DNA of 64,000 nucleotides from UBA6115 sp050953005 (GCA_050953005.1 JBMNLV010000004.1:186001-250000); one strand, 5' to 3'; counted from the first letter of the stretch, positions 8,605 through 18,765 are shown. A program made the numbers and translations. The notes: generated by a model not told the origin, from the sequence alone.

Positions 8605-9870
8605 TCAAGCCCTGATGGCGGGAAGAGCAGCAATTTGTTCCCTCAACTTTGCGCAGGTTTCCTCCCGCGCGTGAAAGGGCATTACATTCCTGGTTTTAAG
8701 CACATCGCACAGCCAAAGAACATCGGCTGCATCCAAGTGAACTTTGATGACCAGCCGGCTGACATTCATACGGATCTTGTTTGACCTCCGATATTCCTCT
8801 TCCAACAGTTTTTGAGCCGGGGTGCCTGTGGCGGCGTGACCGGTTATCAAAACGGTATCACGTGCGTTTTCACTAAAACGGCTGATATAATACTGACTTG
8901 CTTTGCCGGTGAGCATCCCATCGGTGGCCAAATAGATTCCCGCAGGTTGGTTGGCAGCCGCTTCCCGCTGAGCATCTGTTCGAACGACGTGGACCGATGC
9001 CAGAACCTGCGCTGAGGGGATATCTTTGCGGAGCCAATTTGCCTGGCCCAGCAGTTCCAGGCACCGCTGATGGATTTTCTCTTCAGCCCAGAGCGGAATG
9101 TGAGAAAAGCCTTGGGCGCAATACAGCAGCAGGTCGCTTCCCCTTCCGCTGGCGGGAACAGGCATGAGCAGATGTCCCTGATTATTCCAGGTGTCTTGAA
9201 TCATTCCTTCCAGACGAGTGTACTGGGCTTGTATATCGATGGTCTGATCCGCATTGGCGCTGTCGATCACGGCAGCCTGGCAGGGAGGCGGGAGGTCATG
9301 TGCCAGCAAAGGGGAGGAAAGGCACATATCCCCAGAGTAAAAGAGCTGCCAATCAGCGGCGTCCTCCTGACCCAGAGCGAACCACAGGCTGCCAACAGTA
9401 TGCCCGCTTCTGCCGGCCAGTACCTTTATTCCGTTGATATTGCTAATTCCCGGTTCAAGTTGTGAAAAGCGCAGGAGCCGCGCGTCTTCCTCGTCATAAG
9501 GCAGGATGCCTTTTTGATCTTTGATATAGTTCATCCACTTTTGAATCATTTCCGGCGCCAGGGACAGAGTCTCTATCGATGCATAAATGACGCCCCGGTA
9601 TCCCAAGCGGTACAATAGCGGCAGCGCGGCACAATGGTCTTCATGAGCATGGGACAAAAAGACCGCATCAAGACGGCTGACCAGTTTCTGATCCAACGAA
9701 GGATATGCCTTCTGGGGTGAGGCTTTGGCATCCCTCCTGACACCGCAATCCAAAAGAACATATCTCCCAGAAAACGCTACCAGGAAACAATTTCTGCCGT
9801 TTTCGCCACTGCCTCCCAGCGGGATAAGCTCACCGTCTGAAAATCTCAGGCGATGTCTGCCTTGTGTCAT
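8605..9870 (-). CDS. Beta-CASP family metallo-beta-lactamase-fold hydrolase (RNase J/CPSF-like)
   Basis: Zinc-dependent hydrolase of 421 residues. The metallo-beta-lactamase core shows LIPLGGSGENGRNCFLV near the start, HAHEDH at residues 74-79, a later SGHTVGS and YSGDM for the remaining ligands. An inserted beta-CASP domain follows, with LATDGMLTGKASQYYISRF and a final VIKVHLDAADV. Characterised members are ribonucleases or DNA-repair nucleases, but at 421 residues it lacks the RNase J C-terminal domain. ATG 9870 follows AAAGGA. It lies between the second ABC ATPase and the permuted phosphoglycerate mutase in one operon, an unusual setting for an RNase, so another phosphoester substrate is possible. 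Confidence 0.8.
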   Translation of the reverse strand: MTQGRHRLRFSDGELIPLGGSGENGRNCFLVAFSGRYVLLDCGVRRDAKASPQKAYPSLDQKLVSRLDAVFLSHAHEDHCAALPLLYRLGYRGVIYASIETLSLAPEMIQKWMNYIKDQKGILPYDEEDARLLRFSQLEPGISNINGIKVLAGRSGHTVGSLWFALGQEDAADWQLFYSGDMCLSSPLLAHDLPPPCQAAVIDSANADQTIDIQAQYTRLEGMIQDTWNNQGHLLMPVPASGRGSDLLLYCAQGFSHIPLWAEEKIHQRCLELLGQANWLRKDIPSAQVLASVHVVRTDAQREAAANQPAGIYLATDGMLTGKASQYYISRFSENARDTVLITGHAATGTPAQKLLEEEYRRSNKIRMNVSRLVIKVHLDAADVLWLCDVLKTRNVMPFHAREETCAKLREQIAALPAIRA

Positions 9871-9922
9871 GATGCGTTTCCTTTCCTGCGTGCTGGAAAA
9901 GGGAGGGAAGCTGAAACAAGCC

Positions 9923-11005
9923 TCATGCCCCGACTGACGCCGGGATCTGCCCTACTTCATACCAGATGGGGCTGGGAAAGCGAAGGTAGCAAGTGTCGCC
10001 TGCGCGAAAGAAGTTGCGGTGCGGAGTCTGCACGCGGATGGTTTCGTCCCCCAATGCCACAATATACTCAATAAAATCAGTCAGGAAAATCCGTTTAATG
10101 ACTTTGGTTTGGAAGCCTTCCTTATGATTCATTTCAATCGTATTGGGACGGGTGGCAAGCACCATCTGTTTAGAGGCCTTGGGAGCGGAAATGCCCAAAG
10201 GGGCTGCATGGTTGCCTTGAGGATAGACTTTACCGGAAATGATGTCCATTTGGTTAAAGTTGGACTGTCCCAGGAAGCTGTGAACAAAGCGATTGATGGG
10301 CTTGTTGTACAATTCCCTAGGTGTTCCAATCTGGATAATTTCGCCCTGATCCATCACCAGCATCCGATCAGACAGCGCCATGGCCTCTGACTGGTCATGG
10401 GTAACAAAGATAATAGTGAAATTGAATTCTTTCTGCAGCTTTTTGATTTCAAATCGCATGCTCTCGCGCAGTTTGGGGTCTAGATTGGACAGTGGCTCAT
10501 CCAGCAGCATCACCTTGGGGTTGGTGACGATCGCCCGGGCCAAAGCAATGCGCTGTTGCTGTCCACCGGAAAGGTTCGAAGGGTAGGCGTTTTCCATGCC
10601 ATCCAGGCTGCAATGTCTCATTGCCCGGGCAACGCGCTCACGGATTTCATGCCGGGCAAGCTTTTTTACCTTCAGAGGGAAAGCGATATTCTCAAAGATA
10701 TTCAAATGCGGCCAAACCGCGAAGGCTTGGAACACCATGCCCAGCCCTCGATCCTCCGGTGGCACATAATAGTTCTTAGCGCGGATGGACATCGGTTTGC
10801 CGCCCAGATGAATTTCACCTTCCGAGAGATCTTCAAATCCCGCAATCATCCGAAGCGTAGTGGTCTTCCCGCAACCGGAGGGGCCCAGGAGGGAAAAACA
10901 TTCCCCTTGGCTGACACTCAGATTGAAGTGATTTACAGCGGTCATGGTGCCCAGGGTTTTGGTTGTGAAACGCTTTGTTACATCCTTCAGCAAGATCTGC
11001 TCCAT
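9923..11005 (-). CDS. ABC transporter ATP-binding protein (PotA/FbpC type), second copy
   Basis: Cytoplasmic ATPase of 360 residues that energises the adjacent importer. Walker A is GPSGCGKTT, the signature LSGGQQQR, Walker B VMLLDEPLSNLD, and the H-loop THDQSEAM; a C-terminal TOBE-like beta domain occupies about residues 240-355. All catalytic motifs are intact. It starts two bases after the stop of the fused permease gene. A second, distinct ATPase gene lies on the other side of that permease, so the transporter may use an ATPase heterodimer. The family imports ferric iron, polyamines, phosphonates or sugar phosphates. Confidence 0.9.
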   Translation of the reverse strand: MEQILLKDVTKRFTTKTLGTMTAVNHFNLSVSQGECFSLLGPSGCGKTTTLRMIAGFEDLSEGEIHLGGKPMSIRAKNYYVPPEDRGLGMVFQAFAVWPHLNIFENIAFPLKVKKLARHEIRERVARAMRHCSLDGMENAYPSNLSGGQQQRIALARAIVTNPKVMLLDEPLSNLDPKLRESMRFEIKKLQKEFNFTIIFVTHDQSEAMALSDRMLVMDQGEIIQIGTPRELYNKPINRFVHSFLGQSNFNQMDIISGKVYPQGNHAAPLGISAPKASKQMVLATRPNTIEMNHKEGFQTKVIKRIFLTDFIEYIVALGDETIRVQTPHRNFFRAGDTCYLRFPSPIWYEVGQIPASVGA

Positions 11006-11007
11006 GG

Positions 11008-12735
11008 CTATATGCCCTTTCTATCCTTGGTAATCGCCTTGACCACAGTGTCGCTGACCATGATGATGATGATAGCGACCACGGAAAGGGCCGCTGCCTG
11101 CGTCATGTATCCGTTGATTCTCAACTGTTGAATCTGGACACCCAAGGTTCGGCTGTTGGGACCGTAAAGCAAGACCGAGGTGGTCAGTTCCCGCATGGCT
11201 GGCAGGAAAACCAGGAAGAAGCTTGATACCATTGCCGGCTTGATCAGGGGGATGGTAATATCGACCAGGGACTCCATGTGCGACGCGCCACAGGAGCGGC
11301 TGGCTTCCTCCAGGGAGTAATGTACCTGCTGAAGTGAGGCGGAACAGGACTTGAGCGTGTAGCTCAAATATCGTGCAATGTAAGCCACCAGGATGATCCA
11401 GATGGTGTTGTACAGCGTGATGCCAAACACTATGCCGCTCCAGGCAAGGATACAGCCGATGGCCATGACAGTGCCAGGTAATGAGTAGGGCAATACTGCC
11501 AGCGTCTCGAGAATTCCGCCTCCCTTGGGACGGATTTTGTAAATGACGTAAGACAACATGACTCCCAAAAACAGGCAGATGATCCCCGCGCTGAAACCCA
11601 GGAAGAGGCTGTTTTTAATGGAGTCGATGACGGCTTTATTGTTGACGAATATTTTCTGATAATTGATCAATGAAAAATTCTCTATTGAGAAAGGCAAACC
11701 ATAGGCCCTCAATATACTGACCAGGAAGATTACCACCAGAGGGGTAAGGACAACAAAGATCAGAAAGACAATGGAAACTACCAGCAAAGGGTATTTTATT
11801 GCCCTGAGCTTGATAAGAGCGGGGCGCATGGATTTTCCTTTGATGATGTCATAGCGTCCGGTTTTAAGCAGTTTGCGCTGTACGAAAAGGGCGATGGCCA
11901 CAACGATGACCAGCACCACCGAAAGAGCCGTGGCTTCCCGGATACCCTGGAAGTCACCCCCTGCACGGTTCACCCGTTCCACAATCATAGTAGGCAGGGT
12001 AAAAATGTTCTTAGAGTAGCCGAGCATGGCAGGGATGCCGTAATTTGACAATGAGGTGATCAACACCAGCAGGGTACCGGATGAAATGGCGGGGATTGTC
12101 AGCGGCAGGGTGATTTTTCGAATGACATACCACTGCTTGGCTCCTGAGATCCTGGCGGATTCCTCCAATGTAGGATCCATCCGTTGCAGTGCCGAAACCA
12201 CCTGCATGTAAACAAAGGGGAAATAATAAACTGCTTCAATGACGATTATTCCGCCCACTGTGTTGATATTGAAGGGCGCGTCCGCCAGGCTGAACACATT
12301 CATCAGCAGACGATTGATGTAGCCGCCGCGGCCGGAGAACATCATATCCCATGCCATTGCCGCCAGAAAGGGCGGAATCATGAAAGGTATTGAAAAAAGC
12401 CAGCGCATAAGGCCTTTGAGAGGAATATCACTGCGACCCAACAGCCAAGCGAAAAAGACTCCGATGACAGTCGCCAGCAAGGTCGCGATGACTCCGATAA
12501 TGACCGTGTTCTTCATGGCGGCGAGATTTTCTTCCCTCAGGATAACACGCGCGAACATTTCCAGATCCAGTTTGCTGCCGTCCCAGAAGGTATTATAGAT
12601 AATCATGACAACCGGCAGGATGACCACTGTGGTCAGTATCAAAAAGCTCAGGAACGTCATGATGTTGTCCATCCGGAAGCGCTTGCCGTCCAGTCGGGCG
12701 AGATCATTGTTTTTTCTGACGAAGTTTAGTTTCAT
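11008..12735 (-). CDS. ABC transporter permease, fused two-domain (FbpB/AfuB type)
   Basis: Membrane protein of 575 residues with about 12 helices arranged as two Binding-protein-dependent permease domains, so one polypeptide supplies both halves of the channel. Each half has its own EAA loop: EESARISGAKQWYVIRKITL (about residues 195-215) and EEASRSCGASHMESLVDITI (about 490-510). This layout is typical of Fbp/Afu/Phn-type importers. The start codon overlaps the stop of the first ATPase gene (ATGA), showing translational coupling. Substrate is not encoded in the sequence in a way I can read. Confidence 0.9.
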   Translation of the reverse strand: MKLNFVRKNNDLARLDGKRFRMDNIMTFLSFLILTTVVILPVVMIIYNTFWDGSKLDLEMFARVILREENLAAMKNTVIIGVIATLLATVIGVFFAWLLGRSDIPLKGLMRWLFSIPFMIPPFLAAMAWDMMFSGRGGYINRLLMNVFSLADAPFNINTVGGIIVIEAVYYFPFVYMQVVSALQRMDPTLEESARISGAKQWYVIRKITLPLTIPAISSGTLLVLITSLSNYGIPAMLGYSKNIFTLPTMIVERVNRAGGDFQGIREATALSVVLVIVVAIALFVQRKLLKTGRYDIIKGKSMRPALIKLRAIKYPLLVVSIVFLIFVVLTPLVVIFLVSILRAYGLPFSIENFSLINYQKIFVNNKAVIDSIKNSLFLGFSAGIICLFLGVMLSYVIYKIRPKGGGILETLAVLPYSLPGTVMAIGCILAWSGIVFGITLYNTIWIILVAYIARYLSYTLKSCSASLQQVHYSLEEASRSCGASHMESLVDITIPLIKPAMVSSFFLVFLPAMRELTTSVLLYGPNSRTLGVQIQQLRINGYMTQAAALSVVAIIIIMVSDTVVKAITKDRKGI

Positions 12736-13823
12736 ACGCTTACCCCGGCATTCTCTGCCTGATAGTATTTTTCGTTGATAAAACGAAGCCCAATCCGGTC
12801 GCCCTCACTGTATTCCCGTCCATCCAGCGAGTCCAGAGTGGAGCGGTGCAGACGCAACTCCCGTCCACCCAGGCTAACAAAATATACGAACATGCTGCCC
12901 AGGAAAACAGCCTGGCTGATCACCGCCCTCACAGGGCTGGTATCATCAAACACAATGTCCAAAGGCCTGATGCCCATCAAGTTTCTGGCCCCTCTATGGT
13001 AGCCTTGTGGAAGCGTGTTGCTGTAACATAAATCCTCTTTAGCTTCCCACAGGTAATACCGTCCGGACTTCTCTATCACTGGAATAAAGTTGGATGCTCC
13101 GATGAAGCTGAACACAAACTGATCGGCCGGTCTCTGGATGATCTCTTCATCTGATCCCATTTGGCAGATTTTGCCTTTCTGATCCATGATAACCACCCGG
13201 TCACACAGGTGTAAAGCCGCTTCCTGATCATGCGTGATATAAACTATGGTGGTTTTCAGCCTTTTTTGAAGCATCCGGATTTCGTCAAGCATACCCTCGC
13301 GCAATTTGGCGTCCAGGTTGGTAATCGGCTCATCCATCAAAATCAGGTCGCTGGAACTGGTCAACGCGCGTGCAATAGCTACCCTTTGTTGTTGGCCGCC
13401 GGAGAGTTGGGAAGGCATATGTTTTTCATATCCCGTCATGCGAACCTGCTCCAAGGCAGTTTTGACCATTTTACGTGACTGTTCCCTGGGAACTCGCTGT
13501 TTTTTGAGGGGATACATCACATTGTCCCAGACAGACAAATGTGGCCAAACAGCGTAGTCTTGAAAAACAATGCCCAGTTTCCTGGATTCCGGCGGACGGT
13601 TGACACGCTTTTTCACGCTGTAAACAAGGGTATCGTTAATGTAGATTTCTCCCTCATCCGCGTTGATAAAACCTCCCAGGGCGCGCATGATGGTTGTCTT
13701 GCCACATCCGGACGGTCCGACGATGCCCAGGATCTCTCCTTCGTATACATCAAGCGAAAAGTTTTGCACAACGGTATGCTTGCCATATCGGATGGTTAAA
13801 TTCTCCATTCTCGCTTTCACCAT
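12732..13823 (-). CDS. ABC transporter ATP-binding protein (PotA/FbpC type), first copy
   Basis: ATPase of 363 residues with intact Walker A (GPSGCGKTT), signature (LSGGQQQR), Walker B (LILMDEPITNLD) and switch His (THDQEAAL), followed by a TOBE-like C-terminal domain. I place the start at ATG 13823, behind AGAAGGA; the open frame runs 24 codons further upstream with no ribosome binding site. It lies between the binding-protein gene and the fused permease and overlaps the permease start. It clearly differs in sequence from the second ATPase of the operon, so the two are paralogues rather than a recent duplication. Confidence 0.9.
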   Translation of the reverse strand: MVKARMENLTIRYGKHTVVQNFSLDVYEGEILGIVGPSGCGKTTIMRALGGFINADEGEIYINDTLVYSVKKRVNRPPESRKLGIVFQDYAVWPHLSVWDNVMYPLKKQRVPREQSRKMVKTALEQVRMTGYEKHMPSQLSGGQQQRVAIARALTSSSDLILMDEPITNLDAKLREGMLDEIRMLQKRLKTTIVYITHDQEAALHLCDRVVIMDQKGKICQMGSDEEIIQRPADQFVFSFIGASNFIPVIEKSGRYYLWEAKEDLCYSNTLPQGYHRGARNLMGIRPLDIVFDDTSPVRAVISQAVFLGSMFVYFVSLGGRELRLHRSTLDSLDGREYSEGDRIGLRFINEKYYQAENAGVSV

Positions 13824-13965
13824 AATGCATCCTTCTTCCTGGTTGACAGCGTTGCGCGCCCGCACAGAACCGGCTACCAAACTGTCATCCTTCAAAGCCA
13901 GCCAGGCGGCAGACGGTTCGGAATTACCGCGCCTGCCGCCTCAGCTGAGTTAAAAAAGAGTCGAA

Positions 13966-14979
13966 TTATTTCTTAAAGATATCGTCAAACTGATCCAACA
14001 GTTCGGCGCTTTTTGCCGACAGATCAATAAAATCGATGGGCATCGCGTTTTGTGCAATAAAGTCTGAGGCCAGCATACCTTCAGGCAAAACCACACCGCT
14101 CGCCACGGGGGTGGTATAGAACCTCGTCAGAATCAACTGACCTCCCTCAGGGTCAAGAATGAAGTCATACAGCAGTTGAGCCAGCTCCAGATTAGGAGCT
14201 CCCACCGGGATACAAATGGGTGCTGCCATGGCGACCATGTCTTTAGTGTCTTTGAAGCCTACCGGTGAGCCATCGGCCATCAGGTTGCGCGTGGTGTAGT
14301 CCAAGCCAAAGGCGATCTTGTAGGAGCCGGAGGCAACCTTGTTGTTCACGGCACCTGAGCTGGACTCAAGCTCGGCTCCCAGTGCCTTTAGCTTTTTGAA
14401 GTATTCCCAGCCATACTCCTCATTGTTGACCAGGGTATAAACAAGCGCACGGGTGGATGCGGAGCCGGTCGGATCGGACAGCAGAATCTGGTTTTTGAAA
14501 TTATCCGACAGGATGCCATCGAAATTATCCGGGATTTCTTCAGGGGTGGTTGTCAGCGTGGAATAGGTGAAGCCGAACACCAACATGCGGGCGCCTGTAA
14601 AGTAGCCGTCCGGATCCTTGAACTGGGGATCAATCGCTTCATCAAAACGAGATACATATTTTTGCAGCTGATTGTTGTTCTTCATGGAAATGGTGGTAGA
14701 GAAATCCGCGGGCCAGAACACATCGCAAGCTACCGCGTTGGCTTGGAATTCGGTGGTCAACTTGGTAACCGCTTTGCCGGAGGTCGCAGCGTAATAGTCC
14801 ATCTTGACATTGGGATATTTTTCCTCAAATGCTGCTTTGATGGCCAGCACGATGTCCTCTCCGGCAGAGGAATAGAGCATTACCTGTCCGGCATAATCCG
14901 CAGGGCTTTTTTCTGCAGCCAAGGCCGTGGCGGAAAGCAATATTGCCGTTGCAAGAAGTAGAATCAAAAGCCTGTTCAC
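13966..14979 (-). CDS. Extracellular solute-binding protein of an Fbp/Afu/Phn-type importer
   Basis: Secreted binding protein of 337 residues, first gene of the operon. A short basic start, a hydrophobic stretch and an ALA cleavage site (…SATALA then EKSP) form a signal peptide. The mature part opens with VMLYSSAGEDIVLAIKAAFEEKYP, characteristic of family 1 binding proteins for ferric iron, 2-aminoethylphosphonate or sugar phosphates (FbpA, PhnS, AfuA). GTG 14979 gives the cleanest signal peptide and spacing; ATG 14991 sits directly on the AAAAGG motif. The divergent AraC-type gene 280 bp away probably controls it. Confidence 0.88.
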   Translation of the reverse strand: MNRLLILLLATAILLSATALAAEKSPADYAGQVMLYSSAGEDIVLAIKAAFEEKYPNVKMDYYAATSGKAVTKLTTEFQANAVACDVFWPADFSTTISMKNNNQLQKYVSRFDEAIDPQFKDPDGYFTGARMLVFGFTYSTLTTTPEEIPDNFDGILSDNFKNQILLSDPTGSASTRALVYTLVNNEEYGWEYFKKLKALGAELESSSGAVNNKVASGSYKIAFGLDYTTRNLMADGSPVGFKDTKDMVAMAAPICIPVGAPNLELAQLLYDFILDPEGGQLILTRFYTTPVASGVVLPEGMLASDFIAQNAMPIDFIDLSAKSAELLDQFDDIFKK

Positions 14980-15259
14980 AATGATCACCATCCTTTTAAA
15001 TATTTAGCTGTTTAGCGGCGTTATTGAATCATACCGCTATGCTTACATTGAGAATAGGCCCAAGAACCCGGTGCGTAAAGGACAAAAACAGGCCATTTTT
15101 TAAATGTACTGATTTCAAACCTTTTAGATTTTTGATCATGAATGCACGATTATGAATGTTTCAGGAAACGTGATATGATGATGATGAACAAGCAAATAGG
15201 GGGGGATCTTTATACATACCGTTAAAAACGGTAAACGTGCTGTATATAGAAAGTTCTAT

Positions 15260-17409
15260 TTGTTGATCGGGAGTATTTTAATCCTGATTCTTCTGGTTTT
15301 TCTATATATTTATAATGGGTTTCAACAGGCGCTTCTCCATTCAATCAACACCCTTAACCATGATTTTATACAGCAGGTCAACAGTACAGCCGCATCGGCT
15401 GAGAGTGTATTGCAGAGTCTGACAGCGCAGATTTTCAACATCAGCAGCGTAAGGAAACTGCGCAGCAATGAGGTGCTTACCAACACAGAAATGATTGAAG
15501 GGATCAGAATCCTCAATGATTTCACTGCCTCCAGCCTGATTGTGGATTCCATTTATGTTTATAATGGCAAGCAGGACTATGTCTACAGCACACTTTCGCG
15601 GGGAGCATTCAGCGACAAGGCCGCTTCCTTTTTGGATCGGGACGCGGTCGAAATAATGACCAACAGAAAGGCATCCAAGAGGTTGATGCCTATACGCCGG
15701 CTTTCGGAGGCCTACAGCAGCAGCGCCAATCGGGACATGATCTCATTGATGGTATTTGATGTGTTCGCGGATGGTTCTTTAGGGGACAATGTCCTGATGA
15801 TGAATATCAGCAGCGCTTGGTTTTCTGAGTTGTACTTTGGGAGAAACCCGCAGGATCTGTCTTTCATCCTGGATGAAAAGCAAGAGGTGGTCTCCTGTTG
15901 CGGCAACCAATCGCCCCTGGATGAACCGAGGTTAATGAAGGAGTTGAACAGCAGGATTCAGAAGGACGATTCGCAGGGGAATTTTTTTTGGGAGTCGGAC
16001 AGTCATGTTCGCTACCTGTGTTTTTACACTCAGGTAGATAATAAGCCCTGGCATTACATAAGGGTTGTGCCCTACTCAAGACATCTTACTGGGCTGATGC
16101 AGATTCAGAGCAGCACGTATTTTTTCTTAATTGTCGGATTTTTGCTGATTATCACCGCGTTTATCTTTGTCGCGCTCAGAATATGGTTTCCTTTTCACTA
16201 TATTCGCAACGCATTGTCCAACATCGAGGCGAAGTCCGGCCCGGGCAATCCTGTGGAGCAGTTAAACTATCTAATCAACCGTTCTGACAATGCCCATCGG
16301 ATTATTACGGCGCTCAAACACACCCTTCATAATGCCGTGCTGACCAGTGTTTTGTTGGGGCAGGAGACCAAGGAGGATAACCTGACGGATGAATTTGACC
16401 TCGCAGTGAGAAGAGGAGAGCCAACGTATCTGATTTTCATCAGCAGTGCCAGAGTGGAAGCCATGTTGAATATCATGCGCGCGAACTGTCCGGAGTGTGA
16501 GGGTATTCTGATGCCTGGCGAACATACGGTACTTCTTGTTCAGCCCAGGGATGAGCGATTGATGCTTAAGACCTGTGAGAAGATTCTATATAGACATTCC
16601 AACTGCAGAATTATTATTTGCCAGCCGACCCGAAACTGGCATCAACTACCAGCTATACGCAGGCTCTGGAAAGGTACAAACTGCGGTTTTTGCATGCCGA
16701 GAAGCGCCTTTTTGATCTGAGGAACATGCCTGAACTGGATGATGATTCAACACGCGTAGATATGACGGTGGAGGAAATCACCTCTGCCCTCAGAAGCGGA
16801 GATCTGGAAATTGCCAATTCTTTATATGAGGATTACTTCCGGATGATGGGCAACAAAACGTATCGGGTGGTTGAAATATCCATGAACAGTCTGGCTTCCG
16901 CCGTTTTGAAACTATATTATGAGGTTTTTCCAGACGCGATTCCCCCGTACGGAGAAGCAAAAACTGCCTTCATCTGCCAGATGGAAGACATAAATACAGA
17001 AGAAGATGTTAGTGGTTTCTTCCGGGAACGATTTTCCCACATTGTGGAAAAAATACAATTGGATCGTCAAAATCGACAGAGACAATTGTTGGATGAAATC
17101 ACCCGGCAAATTCAGACCCGGTACACCGAAGATGACCTGTGCCTGGCGAACATCGCGGACACCATGCAGATGTCTTCCGCGTATATCGGCCGGATTTTCC
17201 GGCAGGTTCATGGGATATCAGTCAGTGAGTTCATTAACCAGTTGCGGATGGAGGAGGCAAAACGACTTTTATTGGAAACTGATTTGTTGGTTAAAGAGAT
17301 TTGCCCAATGATTGGAATTGAGAATACCAAGTATTTTTTCGTGCTTTTCAAGAGAGCTTTTGGTATGACACCCAAACAGTTCCGGGCTCAGGCAGGCATG
17401 AAACCTTAA
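15260..17409 (+). pseudogene. YesN-type transmembrane AraC-family regulator, split by a frameshift
   Basis: One regulator read in two frames. Part 1 (15260-16720) has a membrane helix at the start, an extracellular sensor region, a second helix (FFLIVGFLLIITAFIFVALR) and a cytoplasmic linker. Part 2 (to 17409) ends in a double helix-turn-helix AraC domain (LANIADTMQMSSAYIGRIFRQ and the C-terminal FKRAFGMTPKQFR). The linker passes from frame 1 (…NWHQLP) to frame 2 (SYTQALERYKLRF…) at about 16651, as if one base were missing. The N-terminus is also doubtful: no ATG is in frame, TTG 15260 cuts into the first helix, and removing one G from the G7 run at 15199-15205 would join an ATG at 15175. It is divergent from the transporter operon, which it probably regulated. 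Decay and sequencing error both fit. Confidence 0.75.
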
Positions 17410-17619
17410 GTTTGTCTGTGTTTAGCAAGAGTTGTCCGCACAGCACTGCTTGGGATGCCTCGCCCGACAAAGCTTGGGGTGTTGATTGAGGGCAGACTCA
17501 TCATACCTGACAAAGTCTCAAAAGAAATTATATCAGACAAATAAAAACATGCCGTGAAAATTGTCCTCACAGCGCGTTTACAACAAACCTTTTCTTATAA
17601 AAAGCAAGGAGATTGTTTT

Positions 17620-18600
17620 CTAATTCAAATGGCACCTTTCTGTATTTTTATGCAAAATTGGCAATCGGTAGGAGGACAGCGTATCCTCCTGAACGGCATT
17701 GATATAGGTCGTCATGCCGTTGGAGACCGCGTAAATCAGCGCGATGCCGATGATACCGATGGAGCCGGCGAAACTGGTCAGCAGCGTGCGGCTTTTCTTG
17801 GTGAACAGGTTTTTTAGTGAAAGGCCAAAGGAGGTGCGCAGCGACATGGAGGGCATCTTCACTTTTCCGGCCGGGCGGGCGTGCTGCCGGTCCAGCTCTG
17901 ATTCCAGGCGGACATCCTCTTCGGACAGCGGCTTGGAATCGTCTACCAGACGGCCGTCCAGCATGCGCAGGATGCGGGTTGCGTACCGCTGCGCCAGCGT
18001 GGCGTTGTGCGTGACCACAATCACCAGCCGGTCGCGGGCGATCTCCTTGAGGACATCCATCACCTGGATGCCCGTTTCCGTATCCAGCGCGCCGGTGGGC
18101 TCGTCGGCCAGGATGATGTCGGGGTTGTTGACAATGGCGCGCGCGATGGCCACGCGCTGCATCTGCCCGCCGCTGAGCTGCGAGGGCTTCTTGAGAACCT
18201 GGTCGCCCAAGCCGACGCGCTCCAGCGCTTCCCTGGCCCGCGCGCGGCGCTCGCGCTTGGGCACGCCCGACAGGGTGAGCGCCAGCTCCACGTTTTGCAG
18301 TACCGACTGATGGGGGATCAGGTTGTAATTTTGAAAGACAAAGCCGATGGAATGGTTGCGGTAGGCGTCCCAGTCCCGGTCTTTAAACTCCCTGGTGGAT
18401 TTGCCGTGGATGACCAGGTCGCCGCTGGTGTACTGGTCCAGGCCGCCCACGATGTTGAGCAGCGTGGTTTTGCCGCAGCCCGAAGGCCCCAGGATGGAAA
18501 CAAACTCATTCCGGCGAAACCGCACGCTCACGCCGCGCAGCGCCTCCACCTTCTGGCCGGCGGCAGGATATGTTTTTATGATGTTCTTCAGTTCAAGCAT
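17620..18600 (-). pseudogene. Truncated MacB-like ABC transporter (ATPase plus start of permease)
   Basis: The intact ATPase domain (residues 1-230) has Walker A LGPSGCGKTT, signature QLSGGQMQR, Walker B IILADEPTGALD and switch THN, as in MacB/LolD exporters. It continues into the beginning of an FtsX-type permease: LRTSFGLSLKNLFTKKSRT and one membrane helix, then VQEDTLSSY. There the family similarity stops and about ten unrelated residues lead to a stop. Full-length relatives are about 900-1100 residues, so most of the permease is gone, with the break near 17690 where the DNA turns AT-rich. ATG 18600 follows GGAGGAG. It is divergent from the two-component genes, which probably controlled it. 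Confidence 0.8.
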
Positions 18601-18713
18601 GCTACGCTCCTCCATCGTCCCCGCAGGGGACAAGGGTATTGTAACATGACTTTCCAAACTGGGGCGAAACTGCGGATATTCTATCATGATATAATATCTT
18701 GTGGGGTTTTCGG

Positions 18714-18733
18714 TTTCGATTCAGTTTAGAATC
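18714..18733 (+). promoter_or_regulatory. 20-bp box upstream of the response-regulator gene
   Basis: TTTCGATTCAGTTTAGAATC lies just before a GATAAT-like -10 element and 33 bp before the regulator start. The same box with two changes stands upstream of the radical SAM gene (20611-20630). It is a candidate binding site for the adjacent OmpR-type regulator. Confidence 0.55.
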
Positions 18734-18765
18734 ATGGGATAATATATACAGAGGTGATGCAGACC

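Noticed and set aside
17554..17690. Possible start of a missing permease segment downstream of the truncated ABC gene
   Set aside because: The AT-rich sequence here does not resume FtsX-type similarity in any frame, so the permease is lost rather than frameshifted.
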